Assembly (NCBI RefSeq): GCF_011045115.1
Contig: NZ_JAAKZG010000004.1
Location: 1-64,000 of the forward strand
Length of the DNA stretch: 64,000 bases
Reading direction: 5' to 3'
Origin: Mesorhizobium zhangyense
GTDB taxonomy: Bacteria; Pseudomonadota; Alphaproteobacteria; Rhizobiales; Rhizobiaceae
This document shows, in pieces, positions 1-8,316 of the stretch (the first letter of the stretch is position 1; every line of letters starts with the position of its first letter). The translations under genes and the position numbers were made by a program. A model generated the notes under the pieces. That model searched no databases. It had not been told where the DNA came from and worked only from the letters and a program-made list of their open reading frames with translations.

Positions 1-99
1 GGCGAGGCTTATAGACGCACACTTCTGACGCCGGCTTTCCAGGTCAGCTTTGCGTGGCCTGGGCATCGCGACCGCAGGCGACCATTTTGCCGTTGGCGC

Positions 100-480
100 G
101 TGCTTTCGCTGGACGTGGATGCTGGCCCGGAAGCTAACGTCAATAATGGAACAGGCAATGCCCTCGACAACGTGTTGGAGGGGAATTCCGGGAACAACAT
201 CCTTGATGGCAAGGCCGGCAACGACACATATGTTGTGTCGACGGTGATCGAACAATCGAACTTTCCGGTGAAGGCACCGACACGGTGCGTTCCGAAGTCT
301 ACTGGATTATTGCAGCCAATGTCGAGCGGCTGGAGCTTCTTGGCCCGGCCGATCTCACCGGCAACGGCAACACGCTCAACAACACGCTTGTCGGCAATGA
401 CGGCAAGAACATCCTGCGTGGCGGGGCCTGCAACGACACGCTGAACGGCGGCAATACTCGCCTTACGCACATCATGGGAA
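100..480 (+). pseudogene. RTX-type calcium-binding protein remnant, frameshifted
   Basis: The translation carries degenerate glycine/asparagine-rich nonapeptide repeats of the hemolysin-type calcium-binding (RTX) kind, such as GNALDNVLEGN, GNNILDGKAGNDT, GNTLNNTLVGND and NILRGGACNDTLNGG. These repeats normally form calcium-filled parallel beta-rolls in secreted proteins. The reading frame is interrupted: repeats up to about 243 read in one frame and those after about 246 in another (GEGTDTVRSEVY). Loss of one G near 244 would explain the switch. No start with a good ribosome binding site, no complete repeat domain and no C-terminal secretion signal are visible. I read it as a relic of a larger gene that ended by deletion near 480-495, where a toxin fragment follows. 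Confidence 0.65.
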
Positions 481-498
481 GACCGGCTGTTGCCGGTC
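481..498. repeat. short inverted repeat at the relic junction
   Basis: GACCGGC (481-487) and GCCGGTC (492-498) form a 7-bp perfect inverted repeat with a 4-nt loop. It lies exactly where RTX-like coding sequence stops and vapC-like coding sequence begins in a different frame. It may mark the deletion junction or be fortuitous. Confidence 0.4.
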
Positions 499-750
499 AT
501 GGAGGTGATGATTGGCGTCGACGCGCACGTCGAGGACGGAACGCGATCTTTCCTCGACGGTTTCGATCTGGTCCCCATTGATCGCATAGTTGCAGAGGGA
601 GCGGTAGCAATCCGGAGGAAGCATCGCATCAAACTGCCTGATGCGATTATTTGGGCATCCGCTGAGACGAATTCGATGGTGCTGGTCACCCGAAACTCGA
701 AGGACTTCCCGGAAGCCTCTCCGAGTGTGCGTATCCCTTACAAGTTGTAG
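490..750 (+). pseudogene. N-terminally truncated VapC-type PIN-domain toxin
   Basis: The 86-residue reading frame (TTG at 490) matches the C-terminal two thirds of a VapC PIN-domain ribonuclease. It contains the LPDAIIWASAE segment, whose acidic residue is a metal ligand, and the typical end LVTRNSKDF. Full-length VapC proteins are about 125-140 residues. The first strand, with its catalytic Asp (usual motif LDTN), is missing, and no antitoxin gene precedes it. It is therefore almost certainly inactive. Its upstream side is the RTX relic, so two gene fragments are joined here, a sign of past deletion or integration at the left edge of the catabolic island. Confidence 0.65.
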
Positions 751-812
751 CCCGGTGGGTTCAAGGATGAAGTGCGATTTGCGATGGATGCACAAAAGCG
801 TGGGTGGCAAAT

Positions 813-2099
813 TCAGGCGTAAGCAGATTCGCCAGACGCTACGGAGTGTTGAGATACGGCGTCGAAAACGATTCTCTGACACAATCCTCCTCCATCCCGG
901 TTTTGCAGGGTCACGGCGCCGCCGTAGCGCTCGATGATTTCCTTGGCGATGGCAAGGCCGAGGCCGGCGCCCGGCACGGACTGCCTGCGTCCGGGATCAA
1001 CCCGAAAGAATGGCTCGAATGCCTTGTCCAGCAATTCCGGCGGAATGCCTGGCCCCCGGTCGGTCAGGCCTAGCATTGCTTTCCCGTTCGAGGCGGTAAG
1101 CGCAACGCTGCAGCCGGCTCCATGGGTGGCAGCGTTGATCATAAGGTTGCGGATAGCGCGCCGCAGGCCAAGAGCGCCGGCCCGCACCGAAACCGCCTCA
1201 AGGCGTTCGACCGTGACGTGATGTCCGAGCGTTTCCATTTCAGCAACAATGTCACGGACCAGTTTCTCAAGCTGGACGGTTTCGACATCGTCCTGATCGA
1301 CTTCCTCGCGCACCAGCCGGATAGCGCTGTCGGCAATACGGTCGAGTTCATCGAGATCGTTGAGCCATTTTTCGCGTTCATCTTCGTCGAGGAATTCAAC
1401 GCGCAGGCGCATCCGCGTCATGGGCGTGCGCAGGTCGTGACCGGCGGCAGCGACCAGCCGCATACGGCTTTCCATAGCTGTCTTCAGTCTGGCAGAGAGC
1501 TGATTGAGTGCGCGTGCCGTTGCTCTGACCTCGCCTGAGCCATCCTCCGGCAGTGGGGCGAGAACGCCATCCGGTCCGATCTTGGCGACAGCCGCCTCCA
1601 GCATCTCCAATGGCCGGGTCAGCACGGCGGTGAAATAGAGGGATACGGCGGTCGCCCCCAATACGATCAAGGTGATCCAGCCCGCGAGCACGATCCAGCC
1701 ACGTTGAGGGGGCGAGAAATCGGGAATGTTGACGAGCATCCAGCGGTCGTCGGGCAGCCTGACGGAAGCCACCATGCGACGCTTGCCGACGACACGCGTC
1801 ACGACAGCCGGAAGCTCCAGGCCGTCATTATGCAGGATCTCGTTGAGCACACGGGTATGCTTTGGATCTTCAATGCCGCCGGCGGGATGATCCGAGAGAT
1901 CGATCTGGACCCGCTTGAGGCCCGGCAACTCGCCAGGAACAAGTTGCACCAGAAGCCGTATCTGGCGGGCGACAGGTTCCATGATCACTTCAGGACGTGG
2001 CCCGCCCATGACACTGATGGCAGCAGCCGTCGCCAGGCCGACAACACCGACGATGGATGCGACGAGAAGCAGGATGAGCCGCCGGCGCAGCGAGGTCAT
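813..2099 (-). CDS. sensor histidine kinase, EnvZ/OmpR-family partner
   Basis: Membrane sensor kinase of 428 residues. A first transmembrane helix (about 8-30) and a second (about 135-158) enclose a periplasmic loop of about 100 residues. A HAMP linker follows (about 158-210), then a HisKA dimerisation helix with the phospho-acceptor His in AAAGHDLRTPMTRMR (His221). The HATPase_c domain has an N-box (NLMINAATHG), the G-box DRGPGIP and a second glycine motif GAGLGLAIAKEI. The start overlaps the stop of the response regulator gene by 4 bp, so the two are translationally coupled and form one two-component system. The divergent neighbours are a Spy-like periplasmic protein and an RND pump, so envelope or efflux stress is the likely signal. 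The ligand is unknown. Confidence 0.92.
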   Translation of the reverse strand: MTSLRRRLILLLVASIVGVVGLATAAAISVMGGPRPEVIMEPVARQIRLLVQLVPGELPGLKRVQIDLSDHPAGGIEDPKHTRVLNEILHNDGLELPAVVTRVVGKRRMVASVRLPDDRWMLVNIPDFSPPQRGWIVLAGWITLIVLGATAVSLYFTAVLTRPLEMLEAAVAKIGPDGVLAPLPEDGSGEVRATARALNQLSARLKTAMESRMRLVAAAGHDLRTPMTRMRLRVEFLDEDEREKWLNDLDELDRIADSAIRLVREEVDQDDVETVQLEKLVRDIVAEMETLGHHVTVERLEAVSVRAGALGLRRAIRNLMINAATHGAGCSVALTASNGKAMLGLTDRGPGIPPELLDKAFEPFFRVDPGRRQSVPGAGLGLAIAKEIIERYGGAVTLQNRDGGGLCQRIVFDAVSQHSVASGESAYA

Positions 2100-2821
2100 A
2101 GCGGCTGCTCCGACGTTTCCACGCGGGCGGTGATTTGGTATCCACCATTGCGCACGGTCTTGAACAAGGGCGCATCTGCGGTTTCGCCAAGCTTGCGGCG
2201 CAACCTGCTCATCAGCACATCGACGGAACGATCGAGCGGATCGCGCTCGCGACCCTGGGTCAGGTCGAGCAACTGGTCCCGCGACAGCAGACGGCCCGGC
2301 CGCTCCAGAAACACCAGCAGCAGATCGAATTCTGCACCGGTAAGGTCCACGGTCGCGCCTTGCGCGTCACTCACCTTGCGGGTGTCCGGCTCCAGTGTGT
2401 GGTTGGCAAACCGGTAGATGAGCGCACTCGGCGCAACGGCTTCGTCCGATCCCGAGCGACGCAGTACCGCCCGGATGCGGGCGGTCAGTTCGCGCGGGTT
2501 GAAGGGCTTGCCGAGATAGTCATCGGCGCCGAGCTCCAACCCGATGATGCGATCCACATCCTCCTTGAGCGCGGTCAGCAGAATGACGGGGATATGTGGC
2601 TTGCGGTCACGCAGGCCACGGCAGATATCGAGCCCCGAACCGTCGGGCAGCATGACGTCGAGAACGATCAGGTCGAACTGGCCGGCGCCGAGCTTCTGTT
2701 CGCATTCGCGCCGGTCTGCCGCCGTCGAGACGCGAAAACCCTGACCATCGAGATAGCGCCCGAGAAGCGTCCGGATCTCGCGATCATCATCAACGACAAG
2801 GATGTGAGGTAGTGACTGCAT
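2096..2821 (-). CDS. OmpR/PhoB-family response regulator
   Basis: DNA-binding response regulator of 241 residues, usual for the family. The receiver domain has the acidic pair in LVVDDDRE, the phospho-acceptor Asp in LIVLDVMLPDGSG and the conserved Lys in LGKPFNPREL. The C-terminal winged helix (about 145-235) has the usual GAEFDLLLVFLERPGRLLSRDQLLDL and DRSVDVLMSRLRRKLG segments. I chose the ATG at 2821 because it starts MQSLPHILVVDDD directly before the receiver domain. A 25-residue upstream extension (to 2896) has no counterpart in the family. It is first in the operon and divergent from the Spy-like gene. Repeated CGGAAAC boxes in the shared upstream region are its probable binding site. 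Confidence 0.92.
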   Translation of the reverse strand: MQSLPHILVVDDDREIRTLLGRYLDGQGFRVSTAADRRECEQKLGAGQFDLIVLDVMLPDGSGLDICRGLRDRKPHIPVILLTALKEDVDRIIGLELGADDYLGKPFNPRELTARIRAVLRRSGSDEAVAPSALIYRFANHTLEPDTRKVSDAQGATVDLTGAEFDLLLVFLERPGRLLSRDQLLDLTQGRERDPLDRSVDVLMSRLRRKLGETADAPLFKTVRNGGYQITARVETSEQPL

Positions 2822-2902
2822 GATATGCCCAGCGCCGTTTGGTGTTTCAGTGCTGATTATAGGAGAGCAGACGGCGAGAGGGACGAAAATTTGCAACTAA
2901 GT

Positions 2903-2966
2903 GTTTCCGGCCGGGATGCGGAAACCTTCGGAAACAAATCTCCCCTTTGCAGAAATCTTCGGCAAC
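2903..2966. promoter_or_regulatory. candidate response-regulator operator, tandem 16-bp repeats
   Basis: In the divergent region, GGAAACCTTCGGAAAC (2920-2935) contains two CGGAAAC heptamers (2919-2925 and 2929-2935) 10 bp apart, one helical turn. This is the layout OmpR-family dimers recognise. A second copy, AGAAATCTTCGGCAAC (2951-2966), matches 13 of 16 positions and lies 31 bp (three turns) downstream. An inverted heptamer GTTTCCG sits at 2903-2909. The position, between the regulator start (2821) and the Spy-like start (3039), suits control of both directions. Confidence 0.55.
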
Positions 2967-3038
2967 ACGCCGACGCATAATGGAAAAAACTACTTCCTAT
3001 CCTCCTGTCATCCGAAGCACGCAGGAAAGGATTACATC

Positions 3039-3710
3039 ATGCGAAACACGCTTTTTGCACTCGGTCTCTTCTCGGTCGCGGTCATTCACCCTGCATTGGC
3101 GCAGCAGGCCGATTTTGGGCAGACACCTGACGGTGACTTGCCGGTCGTTGCGCTTCAAGGTGGCCCGGACAATTCTCCCATGCATCCGCCTGCTCCAGGG
3201 CGGCCGATGAGGCATGGGCCGGACGATGCCGACGGTTGGCGCGGCCCGGGAAATGCTCATTTCGGCCCCATGCGTATGGGACCACCGCGTGAGTTCATGC
3301 TGGCGACAAGGCTTTCGGCAATCGAGACCCGTATAGGCATCCGAGCAGAACAGCTTGATGCGTGGCGTGATTACACCAGCGCGCTGCAAGCTGTTTTGGC
3401 TCCGCCGCGCCCCGGCGATTTCGTTCGCGGCCCCCAATCGGGAGCGGACGTCCGGAAGGATCCCTTCGCCCGCGACGAAAGGCTGGCCGACGAAATCGGC
3501 AAGCGTGCCGCCGCAGCCGAAAAGCTCAAGGCAGCAATCGCGACGCTGCGCACCACATTGATGCCTGAACAGCTCGAACAGCTTGCCTCGGCGAACCGCA
3601 TGGACCGGCCGCATGGTCCGCGTGGCGGTTTTCCCGAGGGAGCAGCAGGTCGACCGGATGATGGCGGGCGCTCCCCAAGCCCAGTCCCGCCCATCGACGG
3701 TCAGCCCTGA
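3039..3710 (+). CDS. Spy/CpxP-like periplasmic protein
   Basis: Predicted secreted protein of 223 residues. It begins with a clear signal peptide ([22 protein letters not shown], cleavage after ALA). After a flexible stretch rich in Pro, His and Met comes a helical segment resembling the LTXXQ-type Spy/CpxP family ([25 protein letters not shown], then [15 protein letters not shown]). Family members are periplasmic chaperones or envelope-stress and metal sensors, usually controlled by a neighbouring two-component system, as the divergent layout suggests here. I chose ATG 3039 because it follows AGGAAAGG at 3023-3030 and starts the signal peptide; upstream in-frame codons are not protein-like. 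The His/Met-rich segment (about residues 45-80) could bind metal, which is inference. Confidence 0.8.
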   Translation: MRNTLFALGLFSVAVIHPALAQQADFGQTPDGDLPVVALQGGPDNSPMHPPAPGRPMRHGPDDADGWRGPGNAHFGPMRMGPPREFMLATRLSAIETRIGIRAEQLDAWRDYTSALQAVLAPPRPGDFVRGPQSGADVRKDPFARDERLADEIGKRAAAAEKLKAAIATLRTTLMPEQLEQLASANRMDRPHGPRGGFPEGAAGRPDDGGRSPSPVPPIDGQP

Positions 3711-3719
3711 CCTGCTGCA

Positions 3720-3758
3720 CCGGCCGGCTCGCGGGGCCGTTGGCGGGCCGGCCGGTTT
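3720..3758 (+). terminator. hairpin with short T run after the Spy-like gene
   Basis: CCGGCCGGC (3720-3728) and GCCGGCCGG (3747-3755) can pair as a GC-rich 9-bp stem, followed by TTT. It begins 10 bp after the stop at 3710 and could end or attenuate transcription before the pump genes. Confidence 0.5.
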
Positions 3759-3815
3759 CAAATGAATGGAACAATTTCAGCTCCACAATCGGCCATATGA
3801 GAGAGGAAACTTCCC

Positions 3816-4031
3816 ATGTGGGAAATGTTCTTGACGCTGCGACTGCTTATGGCGGTCGCGCCGGGCTCGCCTCGTCGTGGTACCGCCAAGACAATCCAGC
3901 CCGTGCAGGCCTTTACCGGCGCAACAAGACTGGCCTTCGGCGCGTGGCGACTTTCACTCGACATATCCGATCATCAACAGCTCCATCCGGCGGACGGCGA
4001 CAAGATCCATGACCATAAGATCATCGCATAA
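3816..4031 (+). CDS. possible small leader protein before the efflux operon
   Basis: A 71-residue reading frame starts with ATG 3816 behind a plausible ribosome binding site (AGAGGAAAC at about 3800-3808). It ends inside the adaptor gene, overlapping its start at 4009 by 23 bp. The N-terminus (MWEMFLTLRLLMAVAPG) is mildly hydrophobic; the remainder has no domain I recognise. The overlap would couple its translation to that of the adaptor. It may be a real small protein or a chance open frame in high-GC DNA. Confidence 0.3.
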   Translation: MWEMFLTLRLLMAVAPGSPRRGTAKTIQPVQAFTGATRLAFGAWRLSLDISDHQQLHPADGDKIHDHKIIA

Positions 4032-5166
4032 AAGATATCTGGCGCTGGCCGCTGTCGTCCTTGCAGTCGCAATCGTCGCCCTTATCAAGGCTTACGGCCG
4101 TGGCAATGCCGATGTGACCGAGGCCGCAGCGCCTGTTACAGCGCAGGCCGCATCTCTGACCGTCGCGGTTGAAACGGTGAGCAGGGACAAGATCGCCTCG
4201 TCCATAACCGCCACCGGCACCGTACAGGCCTGGCAGGAAAGCATCGTCGGCTCACCGGCCAGCGGCCTGCAATTGGTGGAAGTTCCGGTCAGCGAAGGCG
4301 ACCGGGTCACCGAGGACCAAGTCGTTGCGAAACTGGACGATGCCCTGCTCAAGGCTCAACTTGCCGAGCAAGAAGCTGCTGTTCAGCAGGCACATGCGAC
4401 GCTGGAAGCGGCCGAGAACGCCGCGGCGCGTGGGCAGAAGCTGCTTGCCAGCAAAGCGATCAGCGCCGAGACCGCAGAGGAACGCGCCACCACCGTCAAG
4501 ACGGCCACCGCCCAACTCGCACAGGCGCAAGCCGCAGCCAACCGTATTGCCGTCTCTCTCGCGCAAACGGAAATCCGCGCGCCTTTTGACGGCGCGGTTT
4601 CTACGAGGCCGGCGGTCGTCGGCTCCATTGTCCAGTCCGGCACGGAATTGATGAGGATCATACGCGACGGCAAGGCCGAGATCGCGGTCCAGGTTCCCGA
4701 CAAGGACCTGTCCCGGATAGCGGTGAACAATGAAGCGACCATAACGGACGCCTCGGGAAATACCCTGTCGGGCAAGGTTTCGTCCATTGCCGAGAAGATC
4801 GACGCAACCACACGGTTGGGTCTCGTCTATGTCTCGCCCGAAGACAATTCCGGCCTCAAGTCCGGCATGTTCGCCCGCGTATCGATCACCACCTCTTCCA
4901 CCGATAGCCTGAATGTTGCTGAAAGCGCCCTGATCTGGCGTGACGGCAAGCCGAACGTCTTCATCGTTGGTGAAGACGGCAAGGTGACCGCACTAAGCAT
5001 CGAGACCGGAAACCACCGGGATGGCCGTGTGGCTGTAACCAACGGTTTGGCCGGCGGAGAAAGCGTCGTCGTCTCGGGTGCGGGTTTCCTCAACGACGGC
5101 AATCTTGTACGCGTCGCTGTCATTGACGGTGAACAGACTGCATCCAATACCGGAACAGCCCAATGA
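4009..5166 (+). CDS. RND efflux periplasmic adaptor (HlyD/AcrA family)
   Basis: Membrane-fusion protein of 385 residues linking an inner-membrane RND pump to an outer-membrane channel. It has an N-terminal membrane anchor (LALAAVVLAVAIVALIKAY, about 8-27). The first half of a lipoyl domain (about 65-110, PASGLQLVEVPVSEGDRVTEDQ) leads into an alpha-hairpin coiled coil rich in Ala, Glu and Gln (about 110-175). The second lipoyl half (TEIRAPFDGAVSTRPAVVGSIVQ) and beta-barrel/membrane-proximal domains follow. ATG 4009 is the start that gives this topology. The stop overlaps the pump start in an ATGA arrangement, so pump and adaptor are co-translated. No outer-membrane TolC gene is nearby, so a TolC encoded elsewhere is presumably used. 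Confidence 0.9.
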   Translation: MTIRSSHKRYLALAAVVLAVAIVALIKAYGRGNADVTEAAAPVTAQAASLTVAVETVSRDKIASSITATGTVQAWQESIVGSPASGLQLVEVPVSEGDRVTEDQVVAKLDDALLKAQLAEQEAAVQQAHATLEAAENAAARGQKLLASKAISAETAEERATTVKTATAQLAQAQAAANRIAVSLAQTEIRAPFDGAVSTRPAVVGSIVQSGTELMRIIRDGKAEIAVQVPDKDLSRIAVNNEATITDASGNTLSGKVSSIAEKIDATTRLGLVYVSPEDNSGLKSGMFARVSITTSSTDSLNVAESALIWRDGKPNVFIVGEDGKVTALSIETGNHRDGRVAVTNGLAGGESVVVSGAGFLNDGNLVRVAVIDGEQTASNTGTAQ

Positions 5167-8100
5167 ACGCCATCTCTTCCTGGTCGATCCGCAATCCGGT
5201 GCCGACCATCGTCCTGTTCCTGTCGCTGACGATCGCCGGGCTCTATGGTTTCATGCAGCTTCGCACAAACAATATGCCCGACATCGACCTGCCGACCGTC
5301 ACCGTGACAGTGTCGCAGTCTGGAGCGGCGCCGAGCGAGATGGAGGTGCAGGTCGCGCGCGTCATCGAGAATACGGTGGCGAGCCTCGAAGGCGTGGACG
5401 ATGTCTCGACCTCGATCAGCGAGGGCTCCTCCACGACGACCATCCAGTTCACCCTCGACACAGATCCCGAGACGGCCACCAACGACGTTCGCAACGCCGT
5501 TTCGACCGTGCAGTCCAGCCTCCCGGCGGGCGCGACGGAGCCGGTCGTGTCGAAGGTCAACGCCAGCGGCAGTTCGGTGCTGACCTTCGTGGTCGATGCC
5601 CCCGCAATGTCGCCCGACGCGCTGAGCTGGTATGTCGACAACGATGTCGCCAAGGTATTGCTCGGTGTCGACGGCGTCTCCAAGATCACGCGTTCCGGCG
5701 GCGTCGACCGTGTCATCCGCGTCGAACTCGATCCCGACCGGTTGGCCGCCCTCGGCATCAGCGCCGGCGATGTCAGCCAGACACTGGCCTCAATCAACGT
5801 CAATCAGCCGGGCGGCCGCACCAGCATCGGCAGCCAGGAGCAGTCGGTGCGCACCCTGGGCAGCGTCTCGACTGTCGAGGCACTGGCCGACACCCGCATT
5901 CCGCTCACTACGGGCGGCAACGTCCGGCTGGCCGATCTCGGCAAGGTGACCGACAGCTGGGAGAAACCACGCCAGGCAGCCTATCTCGACGGCAAGGAGG
6001 TCGTCGCCTTCAATATCTACCGGTCTGTCGGTTCGAGCGAGGTCGATGTGGTCAAGGCCGCGCGCGCTTCGATCGCCGAGATAGGCAGCACGAACCCGTC
6101 CGTGAAATTCACCGAGGTCACATCCTCCTCCGATTTCGTGCTGGAAAGCTACGATGCCGCGTTTGAGGCATTATGGCTCGGCGCGCTGCTGGCGGTGGGC
6201 GTGGTCTGGCTGTTCCTGCGCGATATCCGCGCGACGCTGGTTTCAGCCGTCGCCATGCCGCTGTCACTGATCCCGACTTTCGCCGTCATGGCGCTGTTCG
6301 ACATTTCGCTCAACAACATCACGCTGCTCGCACTTTCGCTGGTGGTCGGCATTCTGGTCGACGATGCCATCGTCGAGATCGAAAACATCGTCCGCCACAT
6401 GCGAGAGACCGGTCAGAGCGCCTATCAGGCAGCACTTGAGGCCGCCGACGAGATCGGTCTTGCGGTGGTGGCAACCACGGCCACCATCGTTGCCGTATTC
6501 CTGCCTGTGGCCTTCATGCCCGGCATCCCCGGCAAGATATTCTTCAGCTTCGCGGTTGCGGTTTGCGTTTCGGTGCTGTTTTCCCTGCTCGTCGCGCGCA
6601 CGCTGACGCCGCTGATGGGCGCCTATCTGGTGCGCGCCGGTGGCCATAGCGAAGACGATACGCCAGCCTGGGTGCCGACCTATATCTGGCTTCTGCGTGC
6701 AGCGCTCAGCCATCGCTGGATCACACTTATCGCCGGCGTCGCCTTCTTCGTCGGGTCTATGTCGCTGGCGACGCAACTGCCGACGGAATTCATGGCGGCG
6801 ACCGATCGTGGCCGTTCGATGATTTCGGTCGAATTGCAGCCGGGATCTACGATCGAGCAGACCATTGCCGTGGTGAAGGAGATCACCACGCGCCTTGAGA
6901 GCGATCCGGTAATCGAAAGCATCTTCGCCACCGTCGGCACTGCTGCCCAGTCCGGTGGTGGACCGAACCGCGGCTCGTCCTCGGCGGAGGTACGCAGCGC
7001 CAATGTGACCGTCAATCTGAAGCCGCGGGACGAACGGAGCGTTTCCCAGCAGCAATTCGAAGCGGAAGCCTCGCCTAAGCTCAACGATATTCCCGGCGCG
7101 CGGATACAGTTCAGTGCCGACGGCTCTTCGGGCGCCAAGGTGTCGATCACGCTGGTCGGTGACAATGGCGACGTGCTGCAGAAGACCAGCGATACGCTGA
7201 TCGAGCAGATGAAGTCGGTCCCCGGCCTGATGAACCCGACCTCGACAGCTGCCGCGACCAAGCCCGAGCTGATCGTTCGGCCCGACGACGCCCGCGCCGC
7301 CGAACTCGGCATCACGGCGACCGAGATTGCGCAGACCGTGAAGATCGCCACGATCGGCGATACCGACACAAGCTTGCCGAAATTCAATCTCGGCGACCGG
7401 CAGGTCTCGATCGTGGTCACCTTGCCGGACGGCGCGATAGACGAACCCGCCAAACTTGCCATGTTGCCGCTGACCGGCACGAAAGGCACCGTGCCGCTAG
7501 GCTCGGTGGCCGACATCAGCTTCGACGCCGGCCCCAACGGCATCACGCGGGTGGACCGCAGCCGCAGTGCCACTATCGAAGCCGACCTCTCCGGCATCAC
7601 GCTCGGCGAAGCCACATCCGCCATCCGCGCACTGCCGGTGATACAGAGCCTGCCCGATGGCGTTCACGAACTGGCGCGAGGCGACGCGGCCCGCATGCAG
7701 GAATTGTTCACCGGCTTTGCCACGGCGATCATTGCCGGCATCCTGCTGATGTATCTGACGCTGGTGCTGCTTTTCCGCAGTTTCGTGCAGCCGGTAACAA
7801 TCCTTGTTGCCCTGCCGTTGTCGGTTGGCGGCGCGCTCGGCTTCCTGCTGATCGCCGGCAAGGCACTCGGCCTGTCGGCCCTCATCGGTCTGCTGATGCT
7901 GATGGGCATTGCCGCCAAGAACTCGATCCTGCTCGTCGAATACGCGCTGATCGCCGAGAAGGAACGCGGCATGAGTCGCATCGAAGCGCTGCTCGATGCG
8001 GCCAGAAAGCGCGCACGGCCGATCGTCATGACGTCGATCGCCATGGGCGCCGGAATGCTACCGATCGCGCTCGGCATCGGCGCCGATGCCGAGACGCGCG

Positions 8101-8273
8101 CGCCGATGGCTATCGCGGTCGTTGGCGGATTGCTGTCCTCTACCGTGCTCAGCCTCGTCTACGTTCCGGTGGTCTACACCTTAATGGACGATATTCAGCG
8201 CTTCCTAGGCCGACATCTTGGCAAGCTGCTGGTGGAGAAACCCAATGGCGAGACCGTTGAGGGACACGGTTAA
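5163..8273 (+). CDS. RND multidrug efflux pump, HAE1 (AcrB/MdtB-like) family
   Basis: Inner-membrane proton antiporter of 1036 residues, the typical length for tripartite RND pumps. It has two halves, each with a large periplasmic loop and six transmembrane helices. The first helix is preceded by the family start WSIRNPVPTIVLFLSL. The proton-relay Asp pair is present in LVVGILVDDAIVEIENI, followed by the TM5-6 region VAVFLPVAFMPGIPGKIF. The C-terminal half repeats the layout (GLLMLMGIAAKNSILLVEYA, ending near VLSLVYVPVVYTLMDD). An Asp pair rather than a heavy-metal-type motif suggests organic substrates such as drugs, bile salts or plant compounds. The first codon overlaps the adaptor stop. 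The divergent two-component system probably controls its expression. Confidence 0.93.
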   Translation: MNAISSWSIRNPVPTIVLFLSLTIAGLYGFMQLRTNNMPDIDLPTVTVTVSQSGAAPSEMEVQVARVIENTVASLEGVDDVSTSISEGSSTTTIQFTLDTDPETATNDVRNAVSTVQSSLPAGATEPVVSKVNASGSSVLTFVVDAPAMSPDALSWYVDNDVAKVLLGVDGVSKITRSGGVDRVIRVELDPDRLAALGISAGDVSQTLASINVNQPGGRTSIGSQEQSVRTLGSVSTVEALADTRIPLTTGGNVRLADLGKVTDSWEKPRQAAYLDGKEVVAFNIYRSVGSSEVDVVKAARASIAEIGSTNPSVKFTEVTSSSDFVLESYDAAFEALWLGALLAVGVVWLFLRDIRATLVSAVAMPLSLIPTFAVMALFDISLNNITLLALSLVVGILVDDAIVEIENIVRHMRETGQSAYQAALEAADEIGLAVVATTATIVAVFLPVAFMPGIPGKIFFSFAVAVCVSVLFSLLVARTLTPLMGAYLVRAGGHSEDDTPAWVPTYIWLLRAALSHRWITLIAGVAFFVGSMSLATQLPTEFMAATDRGRSMISVELQPGSTIEQTIAVVKEITTRLESDPVIESIFATVGTAAQSGGGPNRGSSSAEVRSANVTVNLKPRDERSVSQQQFEAEASPKLNDIPGARIQFSADGSSGAKVSITLVGDNGDVLQKTSDTLIEQMKSVPGLMNPTSTAAATKPELIVRPDDARAAELGITATEIAQTVKIATIGDTDTSLPKFNLGDRQVSIVVTLPDGAIDEPAKLAMLPLTGTKGTVPLGSVADISFDAGPNGITRVDRSRSATIEADLSGITLGEATSAIRALPVIQSLPDGVHELARGDAARMQELFTGFATAIIAGILLMYLTLVLLFRSFVQPVTILVALPLSVGGALGFLLIAGKALGLSALIGLLMLMGIAAKNSILLVEYALIAEKERGMSRIEALLDAARKRARPIVMTSIAMGAGMLPIALGIGADAETRAPMAIAVVGGLLSSTVLSLVYVPVVYTLMDDIQRFLGRHLGKLLVEKPNGETVEGHG

Positions 8274-8316
8274 AAGGACAACGGTCGGCGCGATCCCCTG
8301 CCCTGCTGGTGTACCC

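Noticed and set aside
5078..6166. 362-codon plus-strand open frame
   Set aside because: Alternative frame of the RND pump gene with no start signal and extreme Arg content.
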